DNA of 64,000 nucleotides from Limnomonas spitsbergensis (lineage: Eukaryota > Chlorophyta > Chlorophyceae > Chlamydomonadales), in NCBI GenBank assembly GCA_037349105.1, contig JAYJMM010000100.1, positions 1,582,501 through 1,646,500 of the forward strand, read 5' to 3'. Positions 52,497 to 63,795 of this stretch are shown here, piece after piece (position 1 is the first letter of the stretch; every line of letters starts with the position of its first letter). The notes under the pieces are model-generated. The model was not told the origin of the DNA and did not search any database. It saw only the letters and a program-made list of their open reading frames with translations. Both the position numbers and the translations under genes were made by a program.

Positions 52497-54409
52497 GGGA
52501 AGGACCAAGGTCGCGTTGGTGGCACGCACGGGTTGCGGGCTTGCCTCTGCGGCAAGCGGCGGCGGCGGCGGCACGCCGGCTACGCGCCGCAAGCAAGCCA
52601 GTTTGAGCAGCGGGGCGCCCTCTCATGTTGTCGCCATCAAAAGGCGATGATTGACAATTCCGCGCTGGGGCCTAGGCGCCTAGCGGCGGATCGCTCCTGC
52701 AAAGCCATCGGCAGTCATGGCGTGATGAATCTTTCTTCTTCTGCCACCATTAATCATGACACGCACAAATATCTGGGAGACTGCATTCCCGGTACTTAGC
52801 AGCGGAAACATAAAACCGATTTACTGTAGCTGCTGAAACTGGACAGCTGAAATAAGCAGGGTCGGTGGGGGTTGATCAACGTTTCCTATTGCTTCGTAAG
52901 CATCTCAAGCCAGATAAGCTTTAGTGTGGGCAGCTTAATATGTCAGGTGCCGCCAGCGTCCATGTCTGCTCCTTTAAATTCAAATATATTCATGGTTATG
53001 TTCATGGATATACCGGTATCTTGGCATGTTAATTTTCAAAGCAGTTCATCCTTGCGCCACAGCGAGATCATGTTTACTTGTTGATGGAGATTGCAGCAAG
53101 GGGGAGATTCCAGGATGGCACCGTTTTCCCGTCTTTCTTGTTGCCCTGGTTACCGATATTCAGCTTTTTAATTTTCCGTCCCTCTCTTCATTTGCTGTCC
53201 GAACTGGTTTCCAGGAGCCTGTACTCCGCATCAAATTTAACCCCTCGGTGTCCTTCACATGCTGATCATTCGTCTGATCGTCTCCAATGCCACAGCTGCA
53301 AGCGTTGTTGCGGTGGATCCCCCATTCCCCCCCACACACACACCCTTGGCCGCCATGACTAAGTCGTTAAGTGTCACACACCCCACACATTGTTCACCTT
53401 ACAGCCTTCCGTATTCCTTAGCGAACCGCCATGCAGTTCTAGGGAATGAGGGGTACAGGAACAAGCACTTTATTGATCAATCTAAAGCCATTCTTAAGGC
53501 TACAAGTCGTCCACGTGATCGTCATCACAGCAGTCGTCTCTCCGAAATTTTGGAAACGTCGATTTTCCACCCCTCAGGGGCTGATCAACGGCCATAAACG
53601 TCCCTCAAGATCTTCCTAGGATACGAAGCATCCCATAATCCCACACATGTTTGAGGTACCGGTATTAGGACATGTCAAAGTAAAGAGGAGGTCGTATGAG
53701 GGGGGATGCTCTAAACATGCTTTATCGGCTGAATATAATGTATTTTCGTATACCGATACAGAAGCCATTGATGCAACTATAAAAAGCCTCTTCTGCAACT
53801 CCATGCAACTTAAATAAGAGGAAGGGAGTTTTGTTGGAAAGATTTCATGTTTCAACAGCCCCGGGGTAAATTGTTGTTGGCATTGATATTTGCATCTGCT
53901 GGCGCATGATGCCCTTGGGATGCATTTATTTCAGTCTAGTGGCAAGATAAACGTGCATACATACATTTAACTAAAGAGTCCATCTAGTTACTGGTAGCAT
54001 GAAATTTCCTGTTAGGGTTTCCCACTTTCTTTCAGTCCTTAGTACAGGTTGATAAGTCCAACAACAAGCGCTCCCGCGGCCGCCGTAACTCCTTTGTAGA
54101 TTTAGACGTACATCGAAAATAGGAACCTTGCCTTGGAAGTCGAAACCCCATCACCGTAAGCCTTCCCATAAGCACAGCAGGAGGGAAGGGAGGCCAGTGT
54201 TTCTTTGAGTGGTTTCAGATGTTAAATCTTGATTGCTTTTATGGTGGCGAGCGAAGCCAGTCAGGCCATCAGGATGTGTGTGAGGGTGTCTCCCCCCTAC
54301 GCACACCTGGGTGTTCGGGGGAAACGCCCCCAGAGCTCTTTGTGTACCTTTTTTAGGCTTTCATCCTGACCACATCACATCAGTGACATGGAGATTCACT
54401 CGCCTATTC
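52497..54409. other. Stretch without a recognised gene
   Basis: Only short frames without recognisable domains are present. Small CACACACA and GGTACCGGTATT-like words occur. Nothing is annotated. Confidence 0.4.
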
Positions 54410-54838
54410 CAGGCTGAGCAGGGGTGAGATGCACTTGCTTTTGTGGACTGTGCTGTGGGCATTATTGAGGGTTAGTCTCTGGGGATTCTGAGGCGCCAGT
54501 GTCGTTTGCCTTTTGGCCTTCCCTTCTGGTCATTTTCTGTTGTTGCTTGCCCTCTTTTCAATTTCTTCTCTTCTCCCTTATCAGGGGGGCGCCCTCGCGG
54601 CCAAGCAGGGGTGGGATACGCTTGCTTTGTGGACTTTTCTTTTTTTATAGCCTTTGTCGACGGCTAGTCTCTAGTGGAACTCAGGTGTCAGACTTGGTCT
54701 TCTTTGCCTTCCCGGCCTCTCCTTTTGTTCTTTCCCCCCCTCTCCCTTTAAGTTTCTCCTTTTCTCCCTTCTGAACAGTTGGGCGCCCGCGCGGCCGAGC
54801 TTTACGCGGGCCCAGAGGTGTAACGTTATTGCCGACTA
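54410..54838 (+). mobile_element. Two tandem LINE 3'-end fragments
   Basis: The first (54,410-54,600) preserves the last LINE codons (DALAFVDCAV) and a pyrimidine-rich tail ending GGCGCCCTCGCGGCCAAGC. The second (54,600-54,838) repeats GGGATACGCTTGC and the tail GTTGGGCGCCCGCGCGGCCG, ending GGTGTAACGTTATTG. The second matches the 137-bp insert at 16,836-16,972. Confidence 0.78.
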
Positions 54839-57093
54839 ACATATTCCACAGGACATTTTGATGAAATTCATGATGTAGAACAGCCAGCTGTCATCCTCCA
54901 CAGAACCCGGGACCATAACTAGTGCTATCTGAGCAAGCTTAACCCACTCAGGGCATGAACAAGAGAGTGGAGAAGGCACTCCCCCTGTTCAGAGGGACCT
55001 GAACCGGGAGGTCAGCCCAGCGATTTCAGCCATCGACGGGGTTGCCCCCTCTGCAATCATGCTCCACAACTCCTTGGCTGCTGCTGCACCATAGATCATT
55101 GATAAAGCTGCCAGCCTGCCAGTTAATGTTGCTGCAGCTTGTCCGCATCAACCATGGGCGGGATGATGGCACCATTCGCCGCAGCTTTTGAGACACCGTA
55201 GAAGGAGCAGGCTGTGTCAAGCCTGACCTTGAAGTCTGACATTGAGAATTATCCGCGCCAGTACTGAGGGAGCACCAGGACCAGAGATCGTTAGAGGGGC
55301 TGCGCTGGAAACTGCCTTACAAGCTCAGACAGAAGCACCACGACAGCCCTGGTGGCAGATGCCTTGGCACGGCTCAATGCCTCAATATGCCATCCATCAT
55401 GGCCTCTGTGACTTGTACACTCCGCTTGCTGGTGCGGCAGCGCGTCTGCACTAGAGGCAACTAGGCAGCTAGGTAGTCAAGGCCATGGCATTGATAAGCT
55501 GTTGCCCTTTCTTAATGAACAGCTACTGTCCCAGAGTATCAAGTCATTCAAGTGCCTAAACCGGTTTACGGGCACATGTCCCATGCATCAAATATTCAAA
55601 TGTGATGCTCTGTTGAACTAAAAAAACTTCACAAACTTCACAGGCCCATGCCGCGCTGTCTCCTTGACCCTCACGACCCTGCGGGGCCTAGTTTTCTTTC
55701 TTTCTTCCTCAACGTGAACGACGAAACGGCTGGCGGTTGGTTGGCTTGGCGCCCCCGCAGGGGCACCCATTGGCCCGTCGTCATGGCTTGGCGCCCCCGC
55801 AGGGACGCCAATCAGCCAGTCTGCCGGCCAGTGGTGGGACGCCAATCAGCCAGTCTGCCAGCCAGTGAGCCGGCCAGTGTGCCCAGTCCATGGGCACACC
55901 CTCATCCTCAGCATCCTCCCACGCCAGGAATCCAGGATTGAGCCCATTGTCCCGACCTCTAGCAAGGAGTTGAAACCCTTGAATGCCTGCCTGGACTTCG
56001 TGATCTGAGAAGGCTGACTCCGTGGTCACGTACATCTCAGTGACTTTGTCAGCCTGGCATCCAACAACTCTCTGATGCCAGCAGCGAGATCTTGATTGAG
56101 GGAAGATTTCACGGCTCTGGGCCAGCTTGACAAAGCTGGCGAGACGGTGCCGGATGGGGCGATCGAGGTGGAGGGAGAGCAGTGTATATATTGAGATTGC
56201 AGAGCTTTTTGGAAATGGTGAAAGATGCTGGCGCATGGCCCATGCGCCAGCATCTGACGGTCAGGCCCCAGATGCTGGCGCATGGTCAGGCCCCAGCGGC
56301 TGGCACATGGTCAGGCACGTTCATCTGAGGACATAGCTCACACCCTAGCTGCCATACTGACATATTTACACCAAGGCCCTTTCAACACTAACGAAGCAAG
56401 AACGCAAATATGTCTGGCACAACCTGAGGTCCTGGGCTACGGACAATACCGTAAACTATCAATGAAGGGCCCGCGTACGGCAAATACACGGAGCAAAAGG
56501 GACAGAGCGACTTTCTCAACCCAGCTCGCTCGTATGAAACTTGGGAGCCAGCAGGCACTTTTTCGTGCCTCTATCCTTCTATGGATCCCGGCAAAATATA
56601 CGGATCTTCAGTTTGTAAGTGCTGTACTGCTCCGGTGGTACTGCCCCACGCCCCTCCCCCTTTCGGGTTCCGGGACACACAAAGTGCATGGTTGCAGCGA
56701 GACGACGCTCACAACCTGAAGAAAGGAACAGGATCACACGCGTTGTCACTCAAGTCTATGTGCACGAGCTTATACACCGAGGCTTTGCTGTCTTTGCATC
56801 CATTGACTCGGCGCGATGGACCCTGCAACTGTGGCGACAGGCATCCCACCACGAAACAGCAAGCAACAGCAGGGCCCCGCAAGTGCGTGCCACACCGGCG
56901 CATCAGCAACGTGCACTCCATGCCTGCAATTCACCACCCCAGCCCACGCACAATTCATTCCCAGTCTAGGATTCAAACATCTTGTCTTGTCTTGCCTAGT
57001 TTAACGAACGATAAGGTATTAGCTAGAAAGGGCGAGTTAAACGAGAGAGATCGCGACACGTTGCGTTTTACCGCAGGTGTGACTTCTGAAGGG
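54839..57093. other. Stretch upstream of the last gene, no recognised coding region
   Basis: Includes a reverse copy of the dispersed SINE-like repeat (55,620-55,715), short tandem duplications around GGCGCCCCCGCAGGG (55,750-55,850) and repeated CAGATGCTGGCGCATGG words (56,220-56,290). The frame that enters exon 1 of the next gene stays open back to 56,581 but shows no domain. Confidence 0.45.
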
Positions 57094-60000
57094 ATGCGAC
57101 ATCAGCATCAGCAAGCTGCTGATGACGACGTCGACGAGGATGGCCTGGTAGCAGGCGGGGGCGTCTCGGGAGACGATGAGGTGGACGACGAGCAGCTGGA
57201 CGCAGCGCAGCTCGTTTACGAAAAGCAGCTGCAGGATCAAGTCGCGAAGAAGCGCTCCGATGCGCTCGAAGCGCTAAACAACATCAACACCGGCCAAGCG
57301 TTCAGCACCATGCGCGCATGGAAGAAGGACGAGACTTTGCACGCGACCATGCAGGTGTGTGATGCGGGGGGGCAGAGGCATAACAGCATTGGCACCGGCC
57401 ATGCGTTCAGCTCCATGCGAGCGTGGAAGAGGGACGAGACGCTGCACTCAACGTTACAGGTCAAGGTGCGCAGTGCATGGCAGATGGACGAGATGCAATG
57501 TTGTAAGCTGGTAGGCATGGAAAGGAAGAAGACATAAAGAAATAAAGAAGATGCTACCGGTAGTAAGCAAGGAGGAGGGCCTTGATGCTGCATGCAACAT
57601 TGCAGGTTGGTGCGAACAGCATAGAAGAGGCAAGACACGCAATGTTGTCAACTGGTTCACATGAAAAGAGATAAGTAGAGAAAGAAAAGGCCGGCATGCA
57701 TGCATGGCAGGGAGGGAGTAGGGCATGCATGCATGGCAGGGAGGGAGTAGGGCATGCATGCATGGTGGGGAGGGGTAGGGGGCAAATGCATGCATGGCAA
57801 GAAGGGAGGTAGGGCATGCATTTATCTTCCAGGGACGGAGAGAGGGCGTACATGGTAGTGAGGGAGAGGGGGCATGCATGCATGGCAGTGAGGGAGAGGG
57901 GGGGTGCAAGCATGGCAGTGAGGGAGAGGGGGGGTGCATGCATGGCAGTGAGGGAGAGGGGGTTGCAAGCATGGCAGTGAGGGAGAGGGTGGTCGCATGC
58001 ATGGCAGTGAGGGAGAGGAGGTTGCATGCATGGCAGTGAGGGAGAGGGGGGTTGTATGCATGGCAGTGAAAGAGAGGGGTTGCATGCATGGCAGTGAGGG
58101 AGAGGGGGGTTGCATGCATGGCAGTGAAAGAGAGGCGGTTGCATTCAGGGCAGTGAGGTCGAAAGCCTGCTTGCCCTCTCAATTCTTGTGGAACCCCACT
58201 GCATGTCAAGTTGTCAACATTGATGGGCTGGAGGGTGGGTGATGTGTGGATACTTGGCAGTTGGCATATAGAGGATCCCCACCCAGCTTTCAGTTTCCCC
58301 TCATTTCCCCCCATTCCTCGGTCATAAATATTTGGCATTGTGTGTGTGTGTTGTGATCCCTGCCCGCAACTCCTCTTGCTGCAGGTAGTGCGACCCAGTC
58401 CCAGGCCGTCCCCCGATATCTTTGCCGGCGGAGCGGCTGGCCTCCCATCCTCCTCCTTGTTCGCATCCCCGCGGCCTGGCTTGGGGCCGAGCCATGCCGC
58501 GCTGGACCTCAGCGCGCTGCTCCCCGGCCCCGCCTTTGGCGCCGGCTTCCCGCCGCCGCAGCCGCGCGGCAGCGGCGGCTCTGTGCAGCGTCAGCTGACC
58601 CCGGAGTCCTCAAAGACGGGCTCGGTGCTTTCTCAGCTGAACACGGCTACGGCTGCGGTGCGGCCGATGACGCCAGAGGAGGCGGCCGAGGTGGCGGCAG
58701 CCGTCGTGGCGCGACCGTCCAATGCAATGCCGGAGGACCCCGAGGCCGACATGGAGGAGCAGGACCTGAGGAAGAAGCTGATGGCCACGTGGCACTATGC
58801 AGAGGTGAGCACTACTTCTGAGTGAAGGATTTGTATTTGTAGGGCCTGGAGCTTCAGGGTTTCGAGTTTTAGGTTTCGGATTAAGGAAATTGGGGTTCGG
58901 AGATTCAGGGTTTTGAGTTTTAGGGTTAAGGAGCTTAGTGTAAGGAGTTTCAGGGTTTCGGGTCTTAGGGTTAGGGTTAAGAGTTAAGTTGAAGTACCGT
59001 AGCACATATCATTGTGCAATACGCATAATGAGTGATCCTAATAAGACACAATTCAGATGTATGATTGGGATACGCTGGTGGCGACACCGAATGACGCTGC
59101 GGCTGAAATAGGTCAGCGCGGCCTGAGCGAGATACTGACGGTGACCAGGCGCACTTTGCAAATGCAAGGGTCACATAACGGTAAATAATAAAGTAAATTA
59201 ACTAAACAAACTTAAGGTTATTGGATATTTATTATAAACTGGTACTGATGGTAGGCTGGTGGCGACACCGAATGACGCTGCGGCTGACATGGGTCAGCGG
59301 GGCCTGAGCGAGAAACTGATGGCGACCGGGCGCACTTTGTGCATACAGGGGGCACTTTCAAATACCGGGTGTGCATTTAATGAACTAACAGTTATTGGAT
59401 ATCTATTAGATACTGGCACTTATTGTGGGCTGGTGGCGTCGCCGGAAGACCCATATGTCCACGAGACCTGAGGAAGTAAGTGTCGGTGAACGTGTGCACT
59501 TTGCTCCTAAGAGGCACACTTACAACTAAAAAAGACACAAGATACTATCGGTAAAGAGATACTTATTAGATACTGTTGTTCTGAGTAGACTGATGCCGGT
59601 TTCGGAGGACCCCGTGGCCGATGTGGAGGAGGAGGGACCTGGGGCAGACACCAACGGTGGCCTGGCGCACGGAACACATGTGAGTGACAGTTAAAAGGTA
59701 CAAGAGGCACAAGGATCGAATGGTAAGAAGACGTTACTTATTAGATACCGTTAGTTCCGGTAAGTTACTTGCGGTTTCAGAGGACCCCGAGGCCTATTGT
59801 CTATTGGCATGGACCTGAGCCAGAAACTTGACAATGATCAGGGGCACGAAGCGAGGGTGAGGCAAACATGAAAGATACTTATAAGATACAATCGGTGACA
59901 GGATATTTATTAGATATTTTACCGGTAAACATGATGTTCGCTGGTCACTGGTGATGGCGGCGTTGACCTCAGGTCCGGGTCCATGCAATGATTCATAAAA

Positions 60001-63000
60001 TATGATGACGGTAACGGTGCGGATGTGGCTTCAGCCCAGGCTGCGCTGCTTCCTTAACTTTCACACCCTCCTCAGGGCGTAGCTTTCTTTCTTCTTTCTG
60101 AAATATAAAGAGCCTCGATGCATGCCCTTCCCCTCTCTCCGTAGGTCACTGGTGATGGCGGCGTTGCTCTGTCTTTTGGCGACATAGAGGATGCCAACTT
60201 GGACGAGGCTGACCTGGCGGATCTGTACGAGGCGCTGGGACAGGTGCGCCCGGTGGACAGCGGGCCTGTGATAAAATAAGGAGCAATGCTGGGGAAGTAT
60301 GGGAGGCAGAGAAAATAAGGGAAACGCTGGGAAAGTAAGGAAAATAGAATATAGAAGGAAACACTTGGAAATTAAGGGAGAGAGAATATAGAAAGAAACA
60401 CTGGGAAATTTAAGTGTCAAGAGGGAAAACGTCCTCTCTTAGAAACTAAAAGTTAAGATGAAAATACAAGAAATTCCGGGAAAATAGGGGAGGAGGGACA
60501 AATGTGCTGGGGCAGGTGGGCCAGCAGGTCCGTATTTCTTCCTTTAAAAGTACCGATGCAACAACCTTTCCCTTGAGATGGATCCATTAGGAAGATTCTG
60601 AGGATGAGGTGGAGCAGGAGGTGGAGGACACCATGCTGCCGGGCCCCGCCTTTTCATCTTGTATAGGATTCATTGCGACACCCCCTTCCCTTTTGTTGGA
60701 TTAGGAGGAGGCTAAGGATGAGGTGGAGCAGGAGGTGTAGGACGCTATCCTGCCGGGCCCCGCCTTTTCATCATATTTTTCATTTATTGGATTCATTGCA
60801 ACACACCCTCCCCTCTTGTTGGATGTATCAGGATGAGGCTGAGGATGAGGTGGAGCAGGAGGCTGAGGACGCCATGCTGCAGGGCCCCGCCTTTTCATCG
60901 TTTTTTCATTTATATGAATCATTTAACACACCATCCCCTCTTGCTGGATGTATCAGGAGGAAGCCGAGGACGAGGTGGAGCAGGAGGCGGAGGACGCCAT
61001 GCTGCCGGGCCCCGCCTTTTCATCGTTTTTTTCATTTATATGAATCATTTAACACCCATCCCCTCTTGCTGGATGTATCAGGAGGAAGCCGAGGACGAGG
61101 TGGGGCAGGAAGCGGAGGACGCCATGCTGCAGGGCTTGGCCGACAAGGCTGGCGGGGACTTGGACGATCTGAAGCCCTCGATGGAGCTGGACCTCCAGGT
61201 AACTGCATCCTTACCAGTGCTGTGCCGATTACGGTCCTTACGGTAGCTGATTTACGTAGCTGCGGGGACTTGCACGACCTGAAGCCCTCCCTGGAGCTGG
61301 ACCTCCTGGTAACTGCATCATGACACTGTTGACACTGAAAATAGGAAATCAAAACTACGCCCCGCACGGGCGTGAGGCGTAAGGAAACAGCGCGGCATGG
61401 GCCTCGGCCACGTCCCCGCCGTTACCGGTAACAGCATCATGACACTGTTGGCACTGGAAAGAAAGAAAGAAAAACTACGCCCCGCAGGGGCGTGAGGGCT
61501 GAGGAAACAGCGCGGCATGGGCCTATGCTGCGTCCGCGCTGTTACCGGTAACAGCATCATGACACTGTTGGTACTGAAAAAAATGAAAGAAAAACTACGC
61601 CCCGCAGGGGCATGAGGGTTGAGGAAACAGCGCGGCATGGGCCTATGCTGCGTCCGCGCCGTTACCGGTAACAGCATCATGACACTGTTGGCACTGGAAA
61701 GAAAGAAAGAAAAACTACGCCCCGCAGGGGCGTGAGGGTTGAGGAAACAGCGCGGCATGGGCCTATGCAGCGTCCGCGCCTTTACCAGTAACAGCATCAT
61801 GACACTATTGGCACTGGAGATATTTCTGCTGAGAATTCTGTATTTTGCATTTGCTTAAAAAGGAAAGAATGCCATATACAGTATGTACGCCCTGAGGTGT
61901 GGATGATGGAAATCATAATTAGGTGAGAGCGTGACACCACTGCTGAGAATCCAACATTGTGTATGTTTAGAAAAAAGACTAAACGCCCTGAGGCGTAGAT
62001 AATGGAAATCACAATCAGGTGAGAGCATGATACCAATGTTTTTACTTTATATGAGAATAACTTGCTGTATAACGTTGTACCGTAAGTTGTTTTGGATGTC
62101 GAGGATATATTGAGCTTGATGTAAGAGCATGCTCAACCTGCATTGTGTTTACTGTTGTACGAAAGCATTGACAACCTAAACCCTTATCGCTTTAATCAAG
62201 CGTCACAAAGCCTGTCACCCCATGTGTCTTCCCGCAACAGAACCTGATGCTGGCGTCCGGCAGCCTGCCCACACCCACGCTAGGCCTCCCCGGAGGAGCA
62301 TCAGTGCTGACAGCAGTCCCCGAGGGAGACACAAGCTCTTGCGGGGGACAGAACAGCGGAGACGGACACACGCAAGGAGAGGCAGCGGCGGCCGCCGCCG
62401 CGTGCCCGGTGCATCGCGACTCCTCCTCCTCGGTGCTGCAAGCCTCAGCGTCGTTCTCCGCGTTGCCCATCGGCCCGGCGGCGGCGGCGGCCGCCGCCGC
62501 GTACGTGGCGGTGTCTGCCCCGGACCAGCTGCCGTTACCTTCCATGAAGTACGTGTCACCGAGGCGCTCGGCTGACGACGGAGAGAGACCGCGGTATGTC
62601 CAGCCGAACGCCCTGTGCTTGAACACGCTGCCTGCCTTTCCATATTTTGTCTCCATGTCCATTCTCATGTCCCTTGCACGAGCCGTAGTGTGCTAGGCGT
62701 ATGGTATGTTTATCCAATCCGAGAGTCACGCCTACAGCTACTGCCTGTCCTTTCCAAAACCTGTATCCGTATCAAACATATGTTCATATCCATACATCTG
62801 CATACCCATGTTCATTCACATGCTCACACCCATGTTCACACCCATGCTCACACCCTTGTTCATACCCATGCCCATATCCAGTGACAACTCGATTTTTGTC
62901 ATGGGTTTTTCTGACTGCATACCATCAATGCATGTCGCCTAATAGCCTAATTGCCTACCCAGCGCTACGGCCGAATGGGTGGCTTCCTGATCCCATGCTT

Positions 63001-63795
63001 CAGGGCGTGTTTTTGATTTATTTTCACACAGTATGAACAGGAAAGCAGCTCAACACACACGCGCACAATTTCGAGGAAACTGCTGCCAGTCCTGGGACTT
63101 TTGATACCGGTGGTTTTAAATGAAAGTACCGTATCTGGTTGAGTTGCCAGTAGACCGTGCGAGGGAAAGGAAGCCTCCACTCCTTGGGCATATCAAATGC
63201 TATGTGGCTGGCCCTGCACCTCAATTCCTCCTAAACCCTCAGCCATAACTCTTTACCCCAAATCCCAAACCCTAAGTCCTATACCCTTAAAATGCCTGTT
63301 TCTCAACCCATCCTCTTCACAGTTCCCGCTGCCATTCCCTTTCCATACATACGTGAAACCCACAATCAAATGCGCCCTCCCCCGCCCCGCTCCCTCCCCC
63401 GTTTTTTATGTGCTAGGCCCACACCGCTCGATGCTGGCGGTCCAGCAGCCAAATCCTCCGGCGCCGCGGGCGCTGCCGCCGCGGGTGTCGCAGCCTGTAC
63501 CGCCGCCGCCGCCGCCGCCACGGCGCGGGCGTCCTCCTCCTCCTCGTCCTCCCCGCCTCTGGCCGGCGACATAAAGTTCCACTCCCCGCGGGCGCCACAG
63601 CGGAGCTCCACGGACCTCTCGACGCCGGAGGCCGCGGCGGCAGCGGTCGCTGCGCCGCTGTCGTCGAGCCTGCGTGTCCCGGTCTGCCCAACGGGCCCGT
63701 TTGCAGGGGTCCCGGTCAAGCCCATGTCGACAGAACTCAAGGAGACGATCAAGCAGGACTTGTCGCGCGGCATCCGGTCGGAGCTGCAGAAGTAG
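57094..63795 (+). CDS. Six-exon gene of unknown function
   Basis: Proposed exons: 57,094-57,354; 58,385-58,804; 60,145-60,243; 61,082-61,198; 62,241 to 62,548 or 62,593; 63,417-63,795. Introns 1-4 are phase 0, the fifth is phase 2 and matches either donor, and the last exon ends at TAG 63,793-63,795. The protein of about 540 residues is not recognised. It has an acidic start, a helical block (LVYEKQLQDQVAKKRSDALE), a conserved-looking FSTMRAWKKDETLHATMQ, a Pro/Gly/Ser-rich part, a helical TPEEAAEVAAAVV...DLRKKLMATWHYAE, acidic exons (DIEDANLDEADLADLYEAL and EEAEDEVGQEAEDAMLQ), Ala-rich low complexity, and a basic amphipathic C-terminus (STELKETIKQDLSRGIRSEL). Strong exon constraint against decayed intron copies supports a real gene. 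The start is uncertain because the frame is open upstream. Confidence 0.6.
57380..57612 (+). repeat. Three decayed copies of the end of exon 1
   Basis: The first copy (57,388-57,461) reads IGTGHAFSSMRAWKRDETLH against exon INTGQAFSTMRAWKKDETLH and ends with CAG then GT, 107 bp after the true donor. Weaker copies follow near 57,468-57,513 and 57,583-57,612. In the first, the frame is still open, so donor choice may be flexible. Confidence 0.85.
57690..58150. repeat. About 30-bp minisatellite in intron 1
   Basis: Units with core GCATGCATGGCAGTGAGGGA followed by GAGGGGGG, with some shorter variants at the left end. Confidence 0.9.
59069..59850 (+). repeat. Five decayed copies of the end of exon 2
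   Basis: Copies near 59,069, 59,252, 59,428, 59,590 and 59,768 (step about 160-185 bp) resemble exon 2 positions about 58,706-58,804. One reads DMGQRGLSEKLMATG against DMEEQDLRKKLMATW. Others keep GGAGGACCCCGAGGCC or GACCTGAGGAAG. Confidence 0.82.
59944..59976 (+). repeat. Decayed copy of the start of exon 3
   Basis: GTCACTGGTGATGGCGGCGT then TG is identical to the exon start 201 bp downstream, then diverges. Confidence 0.85.
60590..61081 (+). repeat. Four tandem copies of the start of exon 4
   Basis: Units of about 115-128 bp near 60,592, 60,705, 60,833 and 60,957 precede the true exon at 61,082. Each carries GAGGATGAGGTGGAGCAGGA-like exon start, then CTGCCGGGCCCCGCC and CTTTTCATC, then a pyrimidine-rich segment and, for the last three, GGATGTATCAG-like acceptor. 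The second copy contains a stop. Confidence 0.93.
61263..61315 (+). repeat. Decayed copy of the end of exon 4
   Basis: GGGGACTTGCACGACCTGAA then GCCCTCCCTGGAGCTGGACC and GTAACTGCATC match the exon end and its donor 110 bp upstream. Confidence 0.9.
61316..61805. repeat. About 120-bp array, four copies, of a SINE-like family
   Basis: Each unit has GTAACAGCATCATGACACTG, an A/G-rich run, ACTACGCCCCGCAGGGGCGT, GAAACAGCGCGGCATGGGCC and GCGCCGTTACC. The first words equal the start of intron 4, so the array fuses donor-proximal intron with the dispersed repeat. Single copies of the dispersed part lie at 40,143, 55,620 and 59,998. Confidence 0.9.
61820..62035. repeat. About 120-bp tandem duplication in intron 4
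   Basis: Two copies share CTGCTGAGAAT, CGCCCTGAGG(T/C)GT and ATGGAAATCA(T/C)AAT. Non-coding. Confidence 0.75.

Noticed and set aside
52100..52640. Minus-strand Ala-rich frame of 200 codons
   Set aside because: GC-rich low-complexity sequence opposite a TPR relic; no domain and no splice support.
57690..58338. Pro/Leu/His/Cys repeat frames opposite the minisatellite in intron 1 of the last gene
   Set aside because: Produced by an approximately 30-bp repeat; no domain.
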